Source: Actinomycetes bacterium | GTDB taxonomy: Bacteria; Actinomycetota; Acidimicrobiia; Acidimicrobiales; Bog-793 | DNA length: 64,000 bases | Assembly: GCA_021796535.1 (NCBI GenBank) | Contig: JAKABW010000004.1 | Location: forward strand, 17,825-81,824 | Direction of reading: 5' to 3' | Part shown: positions 18,988-27,348 of the stretch, piece by piece | How positions within the stretch are numbered: the stretch's first letter is position 1 | Layout: each line of letters begins with the position of its first letter | Position numbers and translations under genes: made by a program | The notes under the pieces: generated by a model | Databases searched by the model: none | Seen by the model: only the letters and a program-made list of their open reading frames with translations | Told to the model about the DNA's origin: nothing

Positions 18988-20751
18988 TCATGCTTCTTTG
19001 GCAAGCCTTTCCCTGAGACTGGGGTGCACCAAAATATCGTCGTTGGATGCCCCAGCCGGAACCATGGGAAACACTTTCTCCATGGAATCCGTTCTGAAGT
19101 CCACCACCACGGGCTTGTCGTGTATGGAATTGGCTTTTTCGATGACAGAGGAAACTTCGCCGGGATCGTCCACCCTGAAACCTACGCAACCCATGGACTC
19201 GGCCCACTTCACGTAATCCGGCAAATCGGCGGACAGATACACCTCCGAGTATCTCTCTTCATAAAACATCTGCTGCCACTGTCGCACCATGCCCAAATAA
19301 GCATTGTTCAAAATCGCTATCTTCACCGGAATTTGTTCCTGAGAACACGTGATAAGTTCCTGAGCCGTCATTTGAAAACAGCCGTCTCCGTCGACGGCCC
19401 AAACCGTTTTCGAAGGTTGGCCCACTTTAGCCCCCATGGCAGCCGGCACGGCAAAACCCATTGTCCCGAGACCACCGGAAGAAACCCAGCTGCGCGGTTT
19501 GGAAAAAGACCACAGCTGTGAAGCCCACATCTGATGCTGGCCGACTCCGGTAACCAGAATTGTATCTTCATCGGCGGCTGCACTAAGTTCCTCCACCACC
19601 TGCTGCGGTTTGATGGGTCCGGAATGACTGGCATCCCCTTTCCCGTCGTACGCAAAAGGAAAAAGGGCTTTCCATTCGGCCAATTGTTCCCGCCAAGCCA
19701 ACTGTGCTTTTTTGGTTTTGGCATCAAAAAGGCTTTTTTTCGAGGCAGACATTTTTTTCATTTCGTCAGTCATGGCTCTGATCGCAAGAGCACAGTCTGC
19801 CACCACCGGCACATCCGGCCTTCTCACTTTGCCTATCTCGGCGGGATCGATATCGACATGTATGACTTTTGCCTTGGGCGCAAAAGCGCTCAGCTTGCCA
19901 GTTACCCTGTCGTCAAAGCGCGCACCGAAAGAAATAAGCAAATCGGATTTTTGTATTGCCGTGACCGCCGCATAGCTGCCGTGCATGCCGGGCATCCCCA
20001 AGTGTCTGGGATCCGCATCGGGGAAAGCCCCTCTGGCCATCAAAGTCGTCACGAGTGGAAAATCGGTCATATTTATGAATTCCGCCAGTTCCGCCGCCGC
20101 GTTGGCCTTAATCACGCCGCCGCCCACATAAACAACCGGGCGCTCGGCCTGAGAAATAAGTTCCAGAGCTTTTCTCACGGCGGCCATATCCGGCTTTGCG
20201 GGCGGGTGATAGCCCGGCAAATCAATTTCATCGGACCAGGACCAGTCCGTTTTGGCATTGGCCACATCTTTGGGGAAGTCCACCACCACCGGACCGGGCC
20301 TGCCTGTTGTGGCCACATAAAAAGCTTCCCTGATAATTCTCGGAATTTCATCGGGGTCGGTGACCAGCCAATTGTGTTTGGTCACCCCCTGTGTGATGCC
20401 GGTAAAATCAACTTCTTGGAACGCGTCGGTTCCGATGGCGGAGGTGGCAACCTGCCCCGAGATAACCACCAAAGGCACGGAATCCATAAAGGCATCCGCC
20501 AAAGGCGTAACTATATTGGTGGCTCCCGGGCCGCTCGTCACCATGGCGACGCCGGGCCTGCCGGTTACTTGGGCGTAACCCTCCGCGGCATGTCCGGCTC
20601 CCTGTTCGTGACGGACCAAAATATGGCGCATGGAAGATTCGATAAGCGGATCGTAGACGGGCAAAATCGCTCCCCCGGGGAGACCGAATAAAACCTCAAC
20701 TCCGACCTGTTCCAAACTCTTAATCAACGATTGTGCTCCGGTGAGCTCCAT
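18988..20751 (-). CDS. ilvB: Acetolactate synthase large (catalytic) subunit
   Basis: Thiamin-diphosphate- and FAD-dependent enzyme that condenses two pyruvates to acetolactate, or pyruvate with 2-ketobutyrate. The 587-aa length is typical. VLFGLPGGAILPVYDPL and the ThDP-activating Glu in VRHEQGAGHAAEGYAQ (about 49) open the protein; the GDGCFQMTAQEL...NN metal/diphosphate motif lies near 440-470; FGARFDDRVTG is the FAD-domain signature. GAGAAGGG precedes the ATG. It is the first large gene after an attenuation leader (see separate entries). Confidence 0.97.
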   Translation of the reverse strand: MELTGAQSLIKSLEQVGVEVLFGLPGGAILPVYDPLIESSMRHILVRHEQGAGHAAEGYAQVTGRPGVAMVTSGPGATNIVTPLADAFMDSVPLVVISGQVATSAIGTDAFQEVDFTGITQGVTKHNWLVTDPDEIPRIIREAFYVATTGRPGPVVVDFPKDVANAKTDWSWSDEIDLPGYHPPAKPDMAAVRKALELISQAERPVVYVGGGVIKANAAAELAEFINMTDFPLVTTLMARGAFPDADPRHLGMPGMHGSYAAVTAIQKSDLLISFGARFDDRVTGKLSAFAPKAKVIHVDIDPAEIGKVRRPDVPVVADCALAIRAMTDEMKKMSASKKSLFDAKTKKAQLAWREQLAEWKALFPFAYDGKGDASHSGPIKPQQVVEELSAAADEDTILVTGVGQHQMWASQLWSFSKPRSWVSSGGLGTMGFAVPAAMGAKVGQPSKTVWAVDGDGCFQMTAQELITCSQEQIPVKIAILNNAYLGMVRQWQQMFYEERYSEVYLSADLPDYVKWAESMGCVGFRVDDPGEVSSVIEKANSIHDKPVVVDFRTDSMEKVFPMVPAGASNDDILVHPSLRERLAKEA

Positions 20752-20817
20752 GGCTTTCCCTTCTCTACTCTATGTTATTGTTACCGACTGCGTTACGACA
20801 CAGCCCAAAAAGGGCTT

Positions 20818-20919
20818 TTACGCCGCCGCTTTACCGAAACGGCGCCGGGTTCCGGACAACGGGTGTTTGGCCCGACCCGAAAGGTCGGCGGGCGTTCCCA
20901 TCTTTTTCTGCTTTTTCAT
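20818..20919 (-). CDS. 33-aa basic small ORF in the ilvB leader
   Basis: A short ORF of 33 codons plus stop, ATG at 20919, with GGCGGAGG eight bases upstream, one of the strongest ribosome binding sites in the window. The peptide starts MKKQKKMGTPADLSGR and is rich in Lys/Arg (10 of 33), with a RRRF stretch near the end. It lies downstream of the attenuator terminator and 66 nt before ilvB, so it would be translated only from read-through transcripts. I do not recognise it; ribosomal proteins bS22 and bL37, also tiny and basic, do not look alike. It could be a regulatory or small basic protein, or merely a translated spacer. Confidence 0.5.
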   Translation of the reverse strand: MKKQKKMGTPADLSGRAKHPLSGTRRRFGKAAA

Positions 20920-20952
20920 CCTTTTATCCTCCGCCGATTTTTTGCTTTTTGA

Positions 20953-20984
20953 GAAATAAAAAAGCCCTCCCGAAAGGGAAGGCT
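20953..20984 (-). terminator. Attenuator terminator upstream of ilvB
   Basis: On the minus strand AGCCTTCCC-TTTC-GGGAGGGCT forms a 9-bp stem (one G-U pair) with a 4-nt loop, followed at once by TTTTTTATTTCTC. This is a textbook intrinsic terminator, but it lies inside the 5' leader of ilvB, about 30 nt past the stop codon of a Val/Ile-rich leader peptide and about 200 nt before ilvB. That position indicates conditional termination. Confidence 0.9.
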
Positions 20985-20988
20985 GAAA

Positions 20989-21014
20989 GCGCACGTGCGA
21001 AAATCGCCGTGCGC
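20989..21014 (-). promoter_or_regulatory. Leader hairpin between leader peptide and attenuator terminator
   Basis: The leader RNA can form GCGCACG (21014-21008) with CGTGCGC (20995-20989), 7 bp around a 12-nt loop. The 5' arm touches the last base of the leader-peptide stop codon, so a ribosome stalled or released there would change the fold. The 3' arm also contains the palindrome CGCACGTGCG (20990-20999), offering an alternative fold. Function as pause or control hairpin is inferred; I could not identify a clean antiterminator pairing by eye. Confidence 0.65.
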
Positions 21015-21061
21015 TATATTACTACTACCGGTGTCGCAAACTTACGGGCTTCATATGCCAT
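21014..21061 (-). CDS. ilvB leader peptide (attenuation control), 15 aa
   Basis: ATG at 21061 opens a 15-codon ORF reading MAYEARKFATPVVVI and ending in TAG. Three consecutive GTA (Val) codons and one ATA (Ile) codon just before the stop are the control codons expected of a branched-chain amino-acid attenuator. Starvation for charged tRNA-Val or tRNA-Ile would stall the ribosome at the hairpin. The start codon lies where transcription should begin from the adjacent promoter, so the peptide is probably made from a leaderless message. Confidence 0.85.
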   Translation of the reverse strand: MAYEARKFATPVVVI

Positions 21062-21067
21062 AGCCCC

Positions 21068-21096
21068 ATTATGCCAAAGAGCGGACAAAAAATCAA
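21068..21096 (-). promoter_or_regulatory. Sigma70-type promoter for the ilvBNC leader
   Basis: On the minus strand, TTGATT (21096-21091) and CATAAT (21073-21068) are spaced by exactly 17 bp. Transcription would start about 6-7 nt past the -10 box, at or next to the leader ATG at 21061. It lies in the gap after ilvD, so ilvBNC can be transcribed apart from ilvD. Confidence 0.75.
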
Positions 21097-21138
21097 GCCC
21101 TCCCCAAATATTTTTTGAAAACCCAAAACGGCGGCTCT

Positions 21139-22818
21139 TTAGTAGCCGGTAACGGCCCCCAAGTCGGCTCCGGAAACCAGTTTGGCGTATTTGGCCAAAG
21201 CGCCGGTCTTATACCTTGGCTCCGGCGGTTGCCAGCCCCGGGCCCTGATTTCCAATTCGTCTTCTCCCACAAAAAGGTCGATCTTGCCCGATTCGGCGTC
21301 TATTGCAATCCTGTCGCCGTCCTCTACGAACGCGATGGGTCCCTTATCCATGGCTTCGGGCGCCACGTGGCCTATGCAAAAACCGCGTGTGCCGCCGGAA
21401 AAACGTCCGTCGGTGATCAAAGCGCAGTCGCCGCCGCGCCCGGCTCCCGTCAAAGCTCCCGTCACGGCAAGCATTTCTCGCATGCCGGGTCCGCCCTTTG
21501 GCCCTTCGTATCTGATCACGAGAACCGTGCCGGGCCGAATGGAACCGGACAAAATGGCTTCCATGGCCGCGTCTTCGCCGTCAAAAACTCTTGCCGTTCC
21601 TTCAAAAAAACCGAAATCGCTTCCCGCTATTTTTACGACCGCACCTTTCGGGGCAAGCGACCCCTGGAGGATGGCTATTCCGCCGCGGCTGTGGATGGCT
21701 TCGGAAAGGCCGTGCACCACGTCGCCGTCGGGAGCCGGCGGGGACAAAAACTCCAGGTTTTCGGCCACGCTGAATCCTGTCACGGTCAGACAGTCACCGT
21801 TGAGAAGACCGGCATCGAGCAATTCTTTTTGCACCACCGGCACTCCGCCGATGCGGTCAAGATCCGTCATGTGGTATTTTCCGTGCGGTTTCATGTCCGC
21901 TATATGGGGAATCCGGCGGCTTATTTTGTCAAAATCGGCCATGGTGAGATCCACCCCGGCCTCTTTGGCAATGGCCAAAAGGTGCAGAACGGCATTTGTC
22001 GATCCCCCCAAAGCCATGACAACGGATATGGCGTTTTCAAAAGCCGCCACCGTCATGATATCCCGGGGCATTATCCTTTTTTCCAACATGTTCATAACGG
22101 CGCGTCCGGAATCGAAGGCCGCGTCGTCCCGTCGCCGGTCGACGGCGGGGGCAGAAGCACTGCTCGGCAAAGCCATCCCCAACGCTTCGGCAACCGCGGC
22201 CATGGTGTTGGCCGTAAACATACCGGCACAGGCCCCTTCGGTCGGACAGGCATTGCGTTCTATGGCATTCAGCTCTTCTTCCGTGATCTCCCCTGCGGCC
22301 ATGGCACCGACCGCCTCAAAGACGCTCACGATATCCAAAGTTTGGTTTCCCAAGTGACCCGGCAATATGGATCCGGCATACACAAAAGCCATCGGAAGAT
22401 TCAGCCTGGCGGCAGCCATGAGCATGCCGGGTAAGGATTTATCGCATCCGGCCAAACCCACAAAGCCGTCAAAGCGCTCGGCGTGCATGACTATCTCCAC
22501 GGAATCGGCTATGACTTCTCTGGAAACGAGAGAGGCGCGCATCCCTTCGTGCCCCATGGAAATGCCGTCGGAAACGGAAATGGCCACAAACTCAAGCGGC
22601 ACCCCGCCGGCGGCGGCTATGCCGGCCTTGGCGCGTTTAGCCAGTCTGGCCAAAGGCACGTTGCACGGAGTAACTTCGTTCCAAGTGGAAGCCACCCCAA
22701 TCTGAGGCTTGGAAAAATCCTCATCAGTTAGGCCCACTGCCCGCAGCATCGCCCTTGACGGAGCGCGTCTCAGACCTTCGGTAACGTCTTGACTGTGAAT
22801 TTTTAAACTGTCGCCCAT
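21139..22818 (-). CDS. ilvD: Dihydroxy-acid dehydratase
   Basis: Iron-sulfur enzyme that dehydrates dihydroxyisovalerate and dihydroxymethylvalerate to the 2-keto acids of valine and isoleucine. The 559-aa length is typical. Fe-S and metal ligands are in [16 protein letters not shown] and [41 protein letters not shown] and [15 protein letters not shown] are conserved. AGAGG precedes the ATG at 22818 by about eight bases. It lies upstream of ilvB on the same strand, separated by the 387-bp leader region. Confidence 0.97.
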   Translation of the reverse strand: MGDSLKIHSQDVTEGLRRAPSRAMLRAVGLTDEDFSKPQIGVASTWNEVTPCNVPLARLAKRAKAGIAAAGGVPLEFVAISVSDGISMGHEGMRASLVSREVIADSVEIVMHAERFDGFVGLAGCDKSLPGMLMAAARLNLPMAFVYAGSILPGHLGNQTLDIVSVFEAVGAMAAGEITEEELNAIERNACPTEGACAGMFTANTMAAVAEALGMALPSSASAPAVDRRRDDAAFDSGRAVMNMLEKRIMPRDIMTVAAFENAISVVMALGGSTNAVLHLLAIAKEAGVDLTMADFDKISRRIPHIADMKPHGKYHMTDLDRIGGVPVVQKELLDAGLLNGDCLTVTGFSVAENLEFLSPPAPDGDVVHGLSEAIHSRGGIAILQGSLAPKGAVVKIAGSDFGFFEGTARVFDGEDAAMEAILSGSIRPGTVLVIRYEGPKGGPGMREMLAVTGALTGAGRGGDCALITDGRFSGGTRGFCIGHVAPEAMDKGPIAFVEDGDRIAIDAESGKIDLFVGEDELEIRARGWQPPEPRYKTGALAKYAKLVSGADLGAVTGY

Positions 22819-22977
22819 ATCTAAACCTCTGCAATTTGATCCCCGGCATCAAGCCGATAACCATTCTAGCTACAAGATTTGGGCCGTTTTGACAAGACCG
22901 ACTTCATCCCTAAAATTTAGGAAAAACTTCTCTTCTCCGTCGTCTTTTCGGTCTCAAATCGCAACAGTCGCACTTTG

Positions 22978-24504
22978 CTATCCGGAAGAGCTCGGAAACT
23001 CGACCCTAAAGCACGCACCCTTAAAAACTTCGGAGTTCGTCACCGCGATATGCCCCAAGTGCAGCTCGACTATTTCCTTTACCAAGGCCAGACCGAGACC
23101 CGCTCCGCCTTTGTCGCTTCCCCTGGCGTCGTCCAATCTGGTGAAGCGTTCAAAAATCATTTCGGCCGACTTTGCGTCGACTCCCGGTCCGTCATCGGCA
23201 ACTTCCAAAACGGTTTTGCCGTCATCGGAAAAAACAGAAACATAGACAAAAGAATTTGCGTATTTATACGCATTGTCCAAAAGATTGGCGACCACCCTCC
23301 GAAGAGAGTCTTTGTCGCCGGCGATCCTTCCGGCCGAAAGCCTGGATAAGTCCAAGGTCAGCCTTTCCGGTTTGAGATTAAAAGCCGTCTCCTCCAGCAC
23401 CAAATCATCCAAGTCAACCTGTCCGGCTTTGTCCAAGGCAAGGCGGCCTTCGTCCATCTGGGCAAGTATCAGCAATTCGTCAACCGTGCGGGCAAGACGC
23501 CTTGCCGCGGTCAAAGCGTCCCGGATCGTTTCCTCTTTGCTGATTGTCTCCGGATGCGCTGCGGCGATATCCAGACCGGCCGCAAGAGTTGCCAGAGGCG
23601 TCCGCAATTCATGGGAAGCGTCTGCGACAAATCTGCGCTGTTTGACCGCCGAAGACTCCAAGCGGTCCAAAACGTCGTTCATGGTTTTTGCCAGCTGGCC
23701 TATCTCGTCGGTGCCGCCCGGTTCCGGCACCCTCCTGTGCAAGTCATTGAGCGATATTTCGGCCACCTCTTCTCTGATGGCTCTGACCGGTGCCAGAGCT
23801 TTGGAAGAAAGCCAAAAAACCATAACGGCAACCAGAAACACCAATATCGGCACACCGATAATCAAAATACCGCTCAGTTGGGTAACAGCATTCCAGCCGG
23901 TAGCCAGAGAGACTGCAACCACTATGTAAACCTTTCGCTTCAATGTCTTTTTGGCGGTATAGGCAAACGCTTTTTGATAGGTCAGAAGAGAAGTATTATT
24001 GCTATGGTATTGCAATTGATACTTTCTGTAATTATATTGGGCTTCAAAATCCTTTGTGACACGGCCTTCGCGAAGCGGAATTATTTTTTGCGTGACCATT
24101 ACGATATACGGACCGTCCGCGTCCTGCGGCTTATTTTGGTCATCGTCTTGGGCTTTGATCGTATTGTAAAAATTTATTTTATTTCCGTTGAGGAGACCTT
24201 TTGTGACAAGCAATTGCTTGTTTGTTATGTTGGGGGTGCCCGACAATACTGTGTCATTTGCCCCGATAACCTGGGCAAAAAGATCCTGCTGGCCGACGGG
24301 GAGGAGAAAAGGGATGTCTCCCTTGTCAACGAGTGAGGAAATGAGCTGTGTTTCGAGTTTGGCTGCTGAGTGACCTTGGTCTTCCACCGAATTTTTTAAT
24401 ATATATACCAAACTGTATGCACTTGCCGAAAGTGCCGCGGCAACCACCACCGCCGCCAAAAAAGCGGTTTTCCCTTTGACGGAAAAATAAATGTGTCTTG
24501 TCAA
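22978..24504 (-). CDS. Membrane sensor histidine kinase
   Basis: A 508-aa sensor. An N-terminal membrane helix (about 12-33), an extracytoplasmic region of roughly 160 residues, a second helix (ILIIGVPILVFLVAVMVFWLS, about 205-225), a HAMP domain (PVRAIREEVAEISLNDLHRRVPEPGGTDEI), the phospho-accepting His about 298 in DASHELRTPLATL, and a catalytic ATPase domain with N box NLLDNAYKY, G1 DDGPGVD and G2 GGAGLGLALV. It starts with TTG at 24504 overlapping the regulator stop by 4 nt (TTGA), so the two are translationally coupled. The ligand is unknown. Confidence 0.93.
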   Translation of the reverse strand: MTRHIYFSVKGKTAFLAAVVVAAALSASAYSLVYILKNSVEDQGHSAAKLETQLISSLVDKGDIPFLLPVGQQDLFAQVIGANDTVLSGTPNITNKQLLVTKGLLNGNKINFYNTIKAQDDDQNKPQDADGPYIVMVTQKIIPLREGRVTKDFEAQYNYRKYQLQYHSNNTSLLTYQKAFAYTAKKTLKRKVYIVVAVSLATGWNAVTQLSGILIIGVPILVFLVAVMVFWLSSKALAPVRAIREEVAEISLNDLHRRVPEPGGTDEIGQLAKTMNDVLDRLESSAVKQRRFVADASHELRTPLATLAAGLDIAAAHPETISKEETIRDALTAARRLARTVDELLILAQMDEGRLALDKAGQVDLDDLVLEETAFNLKPERLTLDLSRLSAGRIAGDKDSLRRVVANLLDNAYKYANSFVYVSVFSDDGKTVLEVADDGPGVDAKSAEMIFERFTRLDDARGSDKGGAGLGLALVKEIVELHLGHIAVTNSEVFKGACFRVEFPSSSG

Positions 24505-25181
24505 CTTTGCACTGCCAAACGGTAACCTATGCCGCGTACCGTTACGATGCTGACCTGGCTGAAAGGCACGTCCAGCTTTTTGCGCAAATACGATACATAT
24601 ACCTCGACGATGTTCGGGTCACCCATAAAATTATCCCCCCACACTTCGTCCAGCAATTCTCTTTTGGAAAAAGTCTCGCCGGGTTTTTGGGCAAGCATTT
24701 CCAAAACGGAAAGCTCCCTGCCGGACAAAGAAATTTCTTCGCCGGCCAATATACATTTCCTGCCCCGCGGCTCTATCACAAGGTTACCCACCTCCAGGTA
24801 ACCGAGGGCGGGGGACTGCTGCTGAGAACGTCGCAACAGCGCTCTCAGTCTCGCCAGAAGAACCACAAAAGAAAACGGTTTGCGTAAAAAATCGTCGGCT
24901 CCCGTGTCAAGGGATTCGGCTTCGTCATGCTCCCCCTGTTTGGCGGTCAGAATAAGAATGGGGGTCGTGTTGTGATCTTCTCTGAGAGTCTGACAGACTT
25001 TGTAACCGTTCATTTCCGGCAACAGCAGGTCCAATATAATTGCATCGTAATTGTTCTCTCTGGCCAACCATAAACCGGTGAGTCCGGAGTGTGTCGCATC
25101 CACTTCATAGCCTTCGGCTTTCAGACCATTTGTCATGGTCTTTGCCAGTGCAGTTTCATCTTCAACAATTAGGATTTTCAT
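24501..25181 (-). CDS. OmpR/PhoB-family response regulator
   Basis: A 226-aa regulator: receiver domain with acidic pocket VEDE, phospho-acceptor Asp51 in ILDLLLPEMNG, Thr in ILTAKQ and Lys in LRKPFSF, followed by a winged-helix DNA-binding domain (LSGRELSVLEMLAQKPGETFSKRELLDEVWG, VEVYVSYLRKKLD, VRGIGYRLA). It precedes and overlaps its cognate kinase and is divergent from the ferric-reductase-like gene, 115 bp away, which is therefore a candidate target (inference). Confidence 0.95.
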   Translation of the reverse strand: MKILIVEDETALAKTMTNGLKAEGYEVDATHSGLTGLWLARENNYDAIILDLLLPEMNGYKVCQTLREDHNTTPILILTAKQGEHDEAESLDTGADDFLRKPFSFVVLLARLRALLRRSQQQSPALGYLEVGNLVIEPRGRKCILAGEEISLSGRELSVLEMLAQKPGETFSKRELLDEVWGDNFMGDPNIVEVYVSYLRKKLDVPFSQVSIVTVRGIGYRLAVQS

Positions 25182-25296
25182 TTTATTACACCTTACCTGG
25201 AATCATTTTATGAACTTCTCAGACTTTTTTTATTTGTACACCGAAAGCAGGGTAATTTTCAGCATATTCTAAGCAAAGGACGGTCACAATATAACT

Positions 25297-26733
25297 ATGC
25301 CAAAACAAAGCGCCAAACAGAAACGCCCCCATAAACCGAATTCTGCCTCTTCTACATATTATCGCAGCCGACAGTCGGCTCCCGCCCGCCAAAGTTCCCA
25401 AAATAAATCTTTGCCGACAATCGTCTATAAAAAATCTTTTACGCCTGAGATATTTCTGGCTTTGATCGGTCTGGGACTGGGGGCGACGGTAGGCATCGCC
25501 CTCACCCCGGAAAGTCATAACGCCCTGGTTGCTCCCGGCGGCATAGCCATGTTCTTGGGAAATATCACGGGTCTCATCGGCACATATCTTGCCCTTGTCA
25601 TGGTGCTTCTTGTCAGTCGGATCCCTTTTATCGAAAAAGTACTCGGACAGGACGGCCTTGTTGCTTGGCATAAAAAACTGGCTCCCTGGCCTATTTCCCT
25701 GATCGTCCTGCACGCAATACTCCTGACGGTGGCTTACGCCCAAGCGGCAAAAACCGGGGCTTTACACGAGCTGAATACTTTGATCACCTCCTTCCCAGAC
25801 ATGCTGACGGCCACGATCGGCTTCGCAATTATGGTCATCGTGGGAATCATATCCATACGCGCCATCCGACAGCGTCTGAAGAGGGAAACCTGGTGGACAA
25901 TACACCTTTATATCTACGTTGCGTTGGCTTTGGCATTTGCCCACGAAATAGTTCTGGGTCCTTCTTTCGTCGGTCACCCCCTGACACAGATCATCTGGTC
26001 AATAGCTTGGGCCCTGACGGCGGGGCTGGTGCTTTTGTACCGTTTCATTACCCCCTTTGTGAAAAGTGCTTACTACGGACTGCGGGTTTACCAGGTGCGA
26101 AAAGAAACGGACAACACCATATCCATTATTCTCAAGGGTAAAAATATAGAAAAAATGAAAGTCCGGGGAGGACAATTTTTTGAATGGAGATTCCTAAAGA
26201 GAGGCATGTGGTGGCAGGCCCACCCTTTCTCGATTTCGGCTAAACCCAAAGCACCTTATGTGCGCATAACCGTCAAACAAGTCGGAGACTTTACAAGTGA
26301 GCTCTCCGGTCTCAAGCCGGGAACAAAAGTTTTAATTGAAGGTCCTTACGGTGTCTTTACCAAAAACACCATGAGACAAAACAGAATCGCCCTCATTGCC
26401 GGAGGAATAGGCATAACTTCCGTCCGCTCTCTCTTGGAAGACGTGCCTCCCCGTACGGACATCGTGACAATTTTGCGGGCAACTTCGGAAAGTGACACCA
26501 CCTTGCATCAGGAAGTAAAAGATCTTGTCGGGAAAAGAGGGGGATTGGTGCACGAGGTATTCGGTTCCCGTCAGGAAGTCCCCTTGGAAAGCATCGTAGA
26601 CAAAATAGAAGACATCGAGCAGAGAGACGTTTTTATAGCCGGTTCGGCCAATTTTGTGGAAAATCTTCAAAAAATACTCAAAACAAAAGGGTTGAAGGCG
26701 GAACAAGTGCATGCGGAGATCTACGCTCTCTGA
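25297..26733 (+). CDS. Ferric-reductase-like membrane flavocytochrome with FAD/NAD(P) domain
   Basis: A 478-aa protein. A basic cytoplasmic N-terminus is followed by about six membrane helices (residues about 50-265). His residues in WHKKLAPWPISLIVLHAIL and HLYIYVALALAFAHEIV are spaced as heme ligands of ferric reductase-like transmembrane domains. The C-terminal half is a ferredoxin-reductase module: HPFSIS for FAD, GPYGVFT, and IALIAGGIGITSVRSLLED for NAD(P)H. It would move electrons from cytoplasmic NAD(P)H across the membrane. The next two genes supply an exported FMN carrier and its flavinylating enzyme, suggesting the electron route. ATG at 25297 has a distant AAAGGA. Confidence 0.9.
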   Translation: MPKQSAKQKRPHKPNSASSTYYRSRQSAPARQSSQNKSLPTIVYKKSFTPEIFLALIGLGLGATVGIALTPESHNALVAPGGIAMFLGNITGLIGTYLALVMVLLVSRIPFIEKVLGQDGLVAWHKKLAPWPISLIVLHAILLTVAYAQAAKTGALHELNTLITSFPDMLTATIGFAIMVIVGIISIRAIRQRLKRETWWTIHLYIYVALALAFAHEIVLGPSFVGHPLTQIIWSIAWALTAGLVLLYRFITPFVKSAYYGLRVYQVRKETDNTISIILKGKNIEKMKVRGGQFFEWRFLKRGMWWQAHPFSISAKPKAPYVRITVKQVGDFTSELSGLKPGTKVLIEGPYGVFTKNTMRQNRIALIAGGIGITSVRSLLEDVPPRTDIVTILRATSESDTTLHQEVKDLVGKRGGLVHEVFGSRQEVPLESIVDKIEDIEQRDVFIAGSANFVENLQKILKTKGLKAEQVHAEIYAL

Positions 26734-26800
26734 AAACCTCTCTGTTCAAGCGAAACGTAAAGCAAACAAAAAACTTATAATATAAAAAGGAAGGTAACAA

Positions 26801-27331
26801 ATGAAACGCTATCCGATAGTAATAGCAGCCACAGCCGCCGGACTCGGTTCCGTGCTCTCTTTCCACCCGGCAACCTCCAGCGTGGGAATTTCATTGCAGT
26901 CAAAGTCCTCTTCGGTCGCCCAATCGAATACCGCAAAGCAAACAGCGTCTCCGCCCGCTTCGACGCAGGCACCGACCACCACCAACCCACCGTCGAATAA
27001 GACCAAGGGGTCTCAGGCACCGACCACCACAACAAATCCGGCTCCCGGCGGAGTAAAAACTGCCACGGGGAATGTAGAAAACTACGGTTATGGACAACTT
27101 GCCGTCAAAGTAAATATTTCCAACAATAAGATAACCTCTATTACTTTAGCTCAGCTGCAGGTGGCCGAATCCTATTCCCAATCCATCGCACAACAGGTAA
27201 TACCTCTTTTGAAAAATGAAGTAATGAAAGCACAGAGTCTCAACGTTAACGGTTTTACCGGCGCCACCTACACAACGGAGGCATACCTGTACTCCCTGCA
27301 GTCTGCTTTGAACAAACTGCACTTTAAATAA
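26801..27331 (+). CDS. Exported FMN-binding domain protein
   Basis: A 176-aa protein. An N-terminal export signal (KRYPIVIAATAAGLGSVLSF) is followed by a Ser/Thr/Pro-rich linker (about 35-90) and a C-terminal FMN-binding domain. The domain ends with VNGFTGATYTTEAYLYSLQ, which contains the G-A-T-x-T type site where ApbE attaches FMN to Thr through a phosphoester bond. AAGGAAGG precedes the ATG closely. It lies 67 nt after the ferric-reductase-like gene and 17 nt before apbE, so it is almost surely the ApbE substrate in this cassette. Location: outside the membrane, tethered or free. Confidence 0.92.
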   Translation: MKRYPIVIAATAAGLGSVLSFHPATSSVGISLQSKSSSVAQSNTAKQTASPPASTQAPTTTNPPSNKTKGSQAPTTTTNPAPGGVKTATGNVENYGYGQLAVKVNISNNKITSITLAQLQVAESYSQSIAQQVIPLLKNEVMKAQSLNVNGFTGATYTTEAYLYSLQSALNKLHFK

Positions 27332-27348
27332 AGTTCGCTACAGTTTCT

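Noticed and set aside
20966-21061. Alternative leader ORF MGLWHMKPVSLRHR in another frame
   Set aside because: It overlaps the same region but has no run of Val/Ile/Leu codons and begins upstream of the predicted transcription start.
21115-22434. 439-aa plus-strand ORF opposite ilvD
   Set aside because: Antisense frame of ilvD with His/Gly/Arg-rich nonsense composition; ilvD accounts for the sequence.
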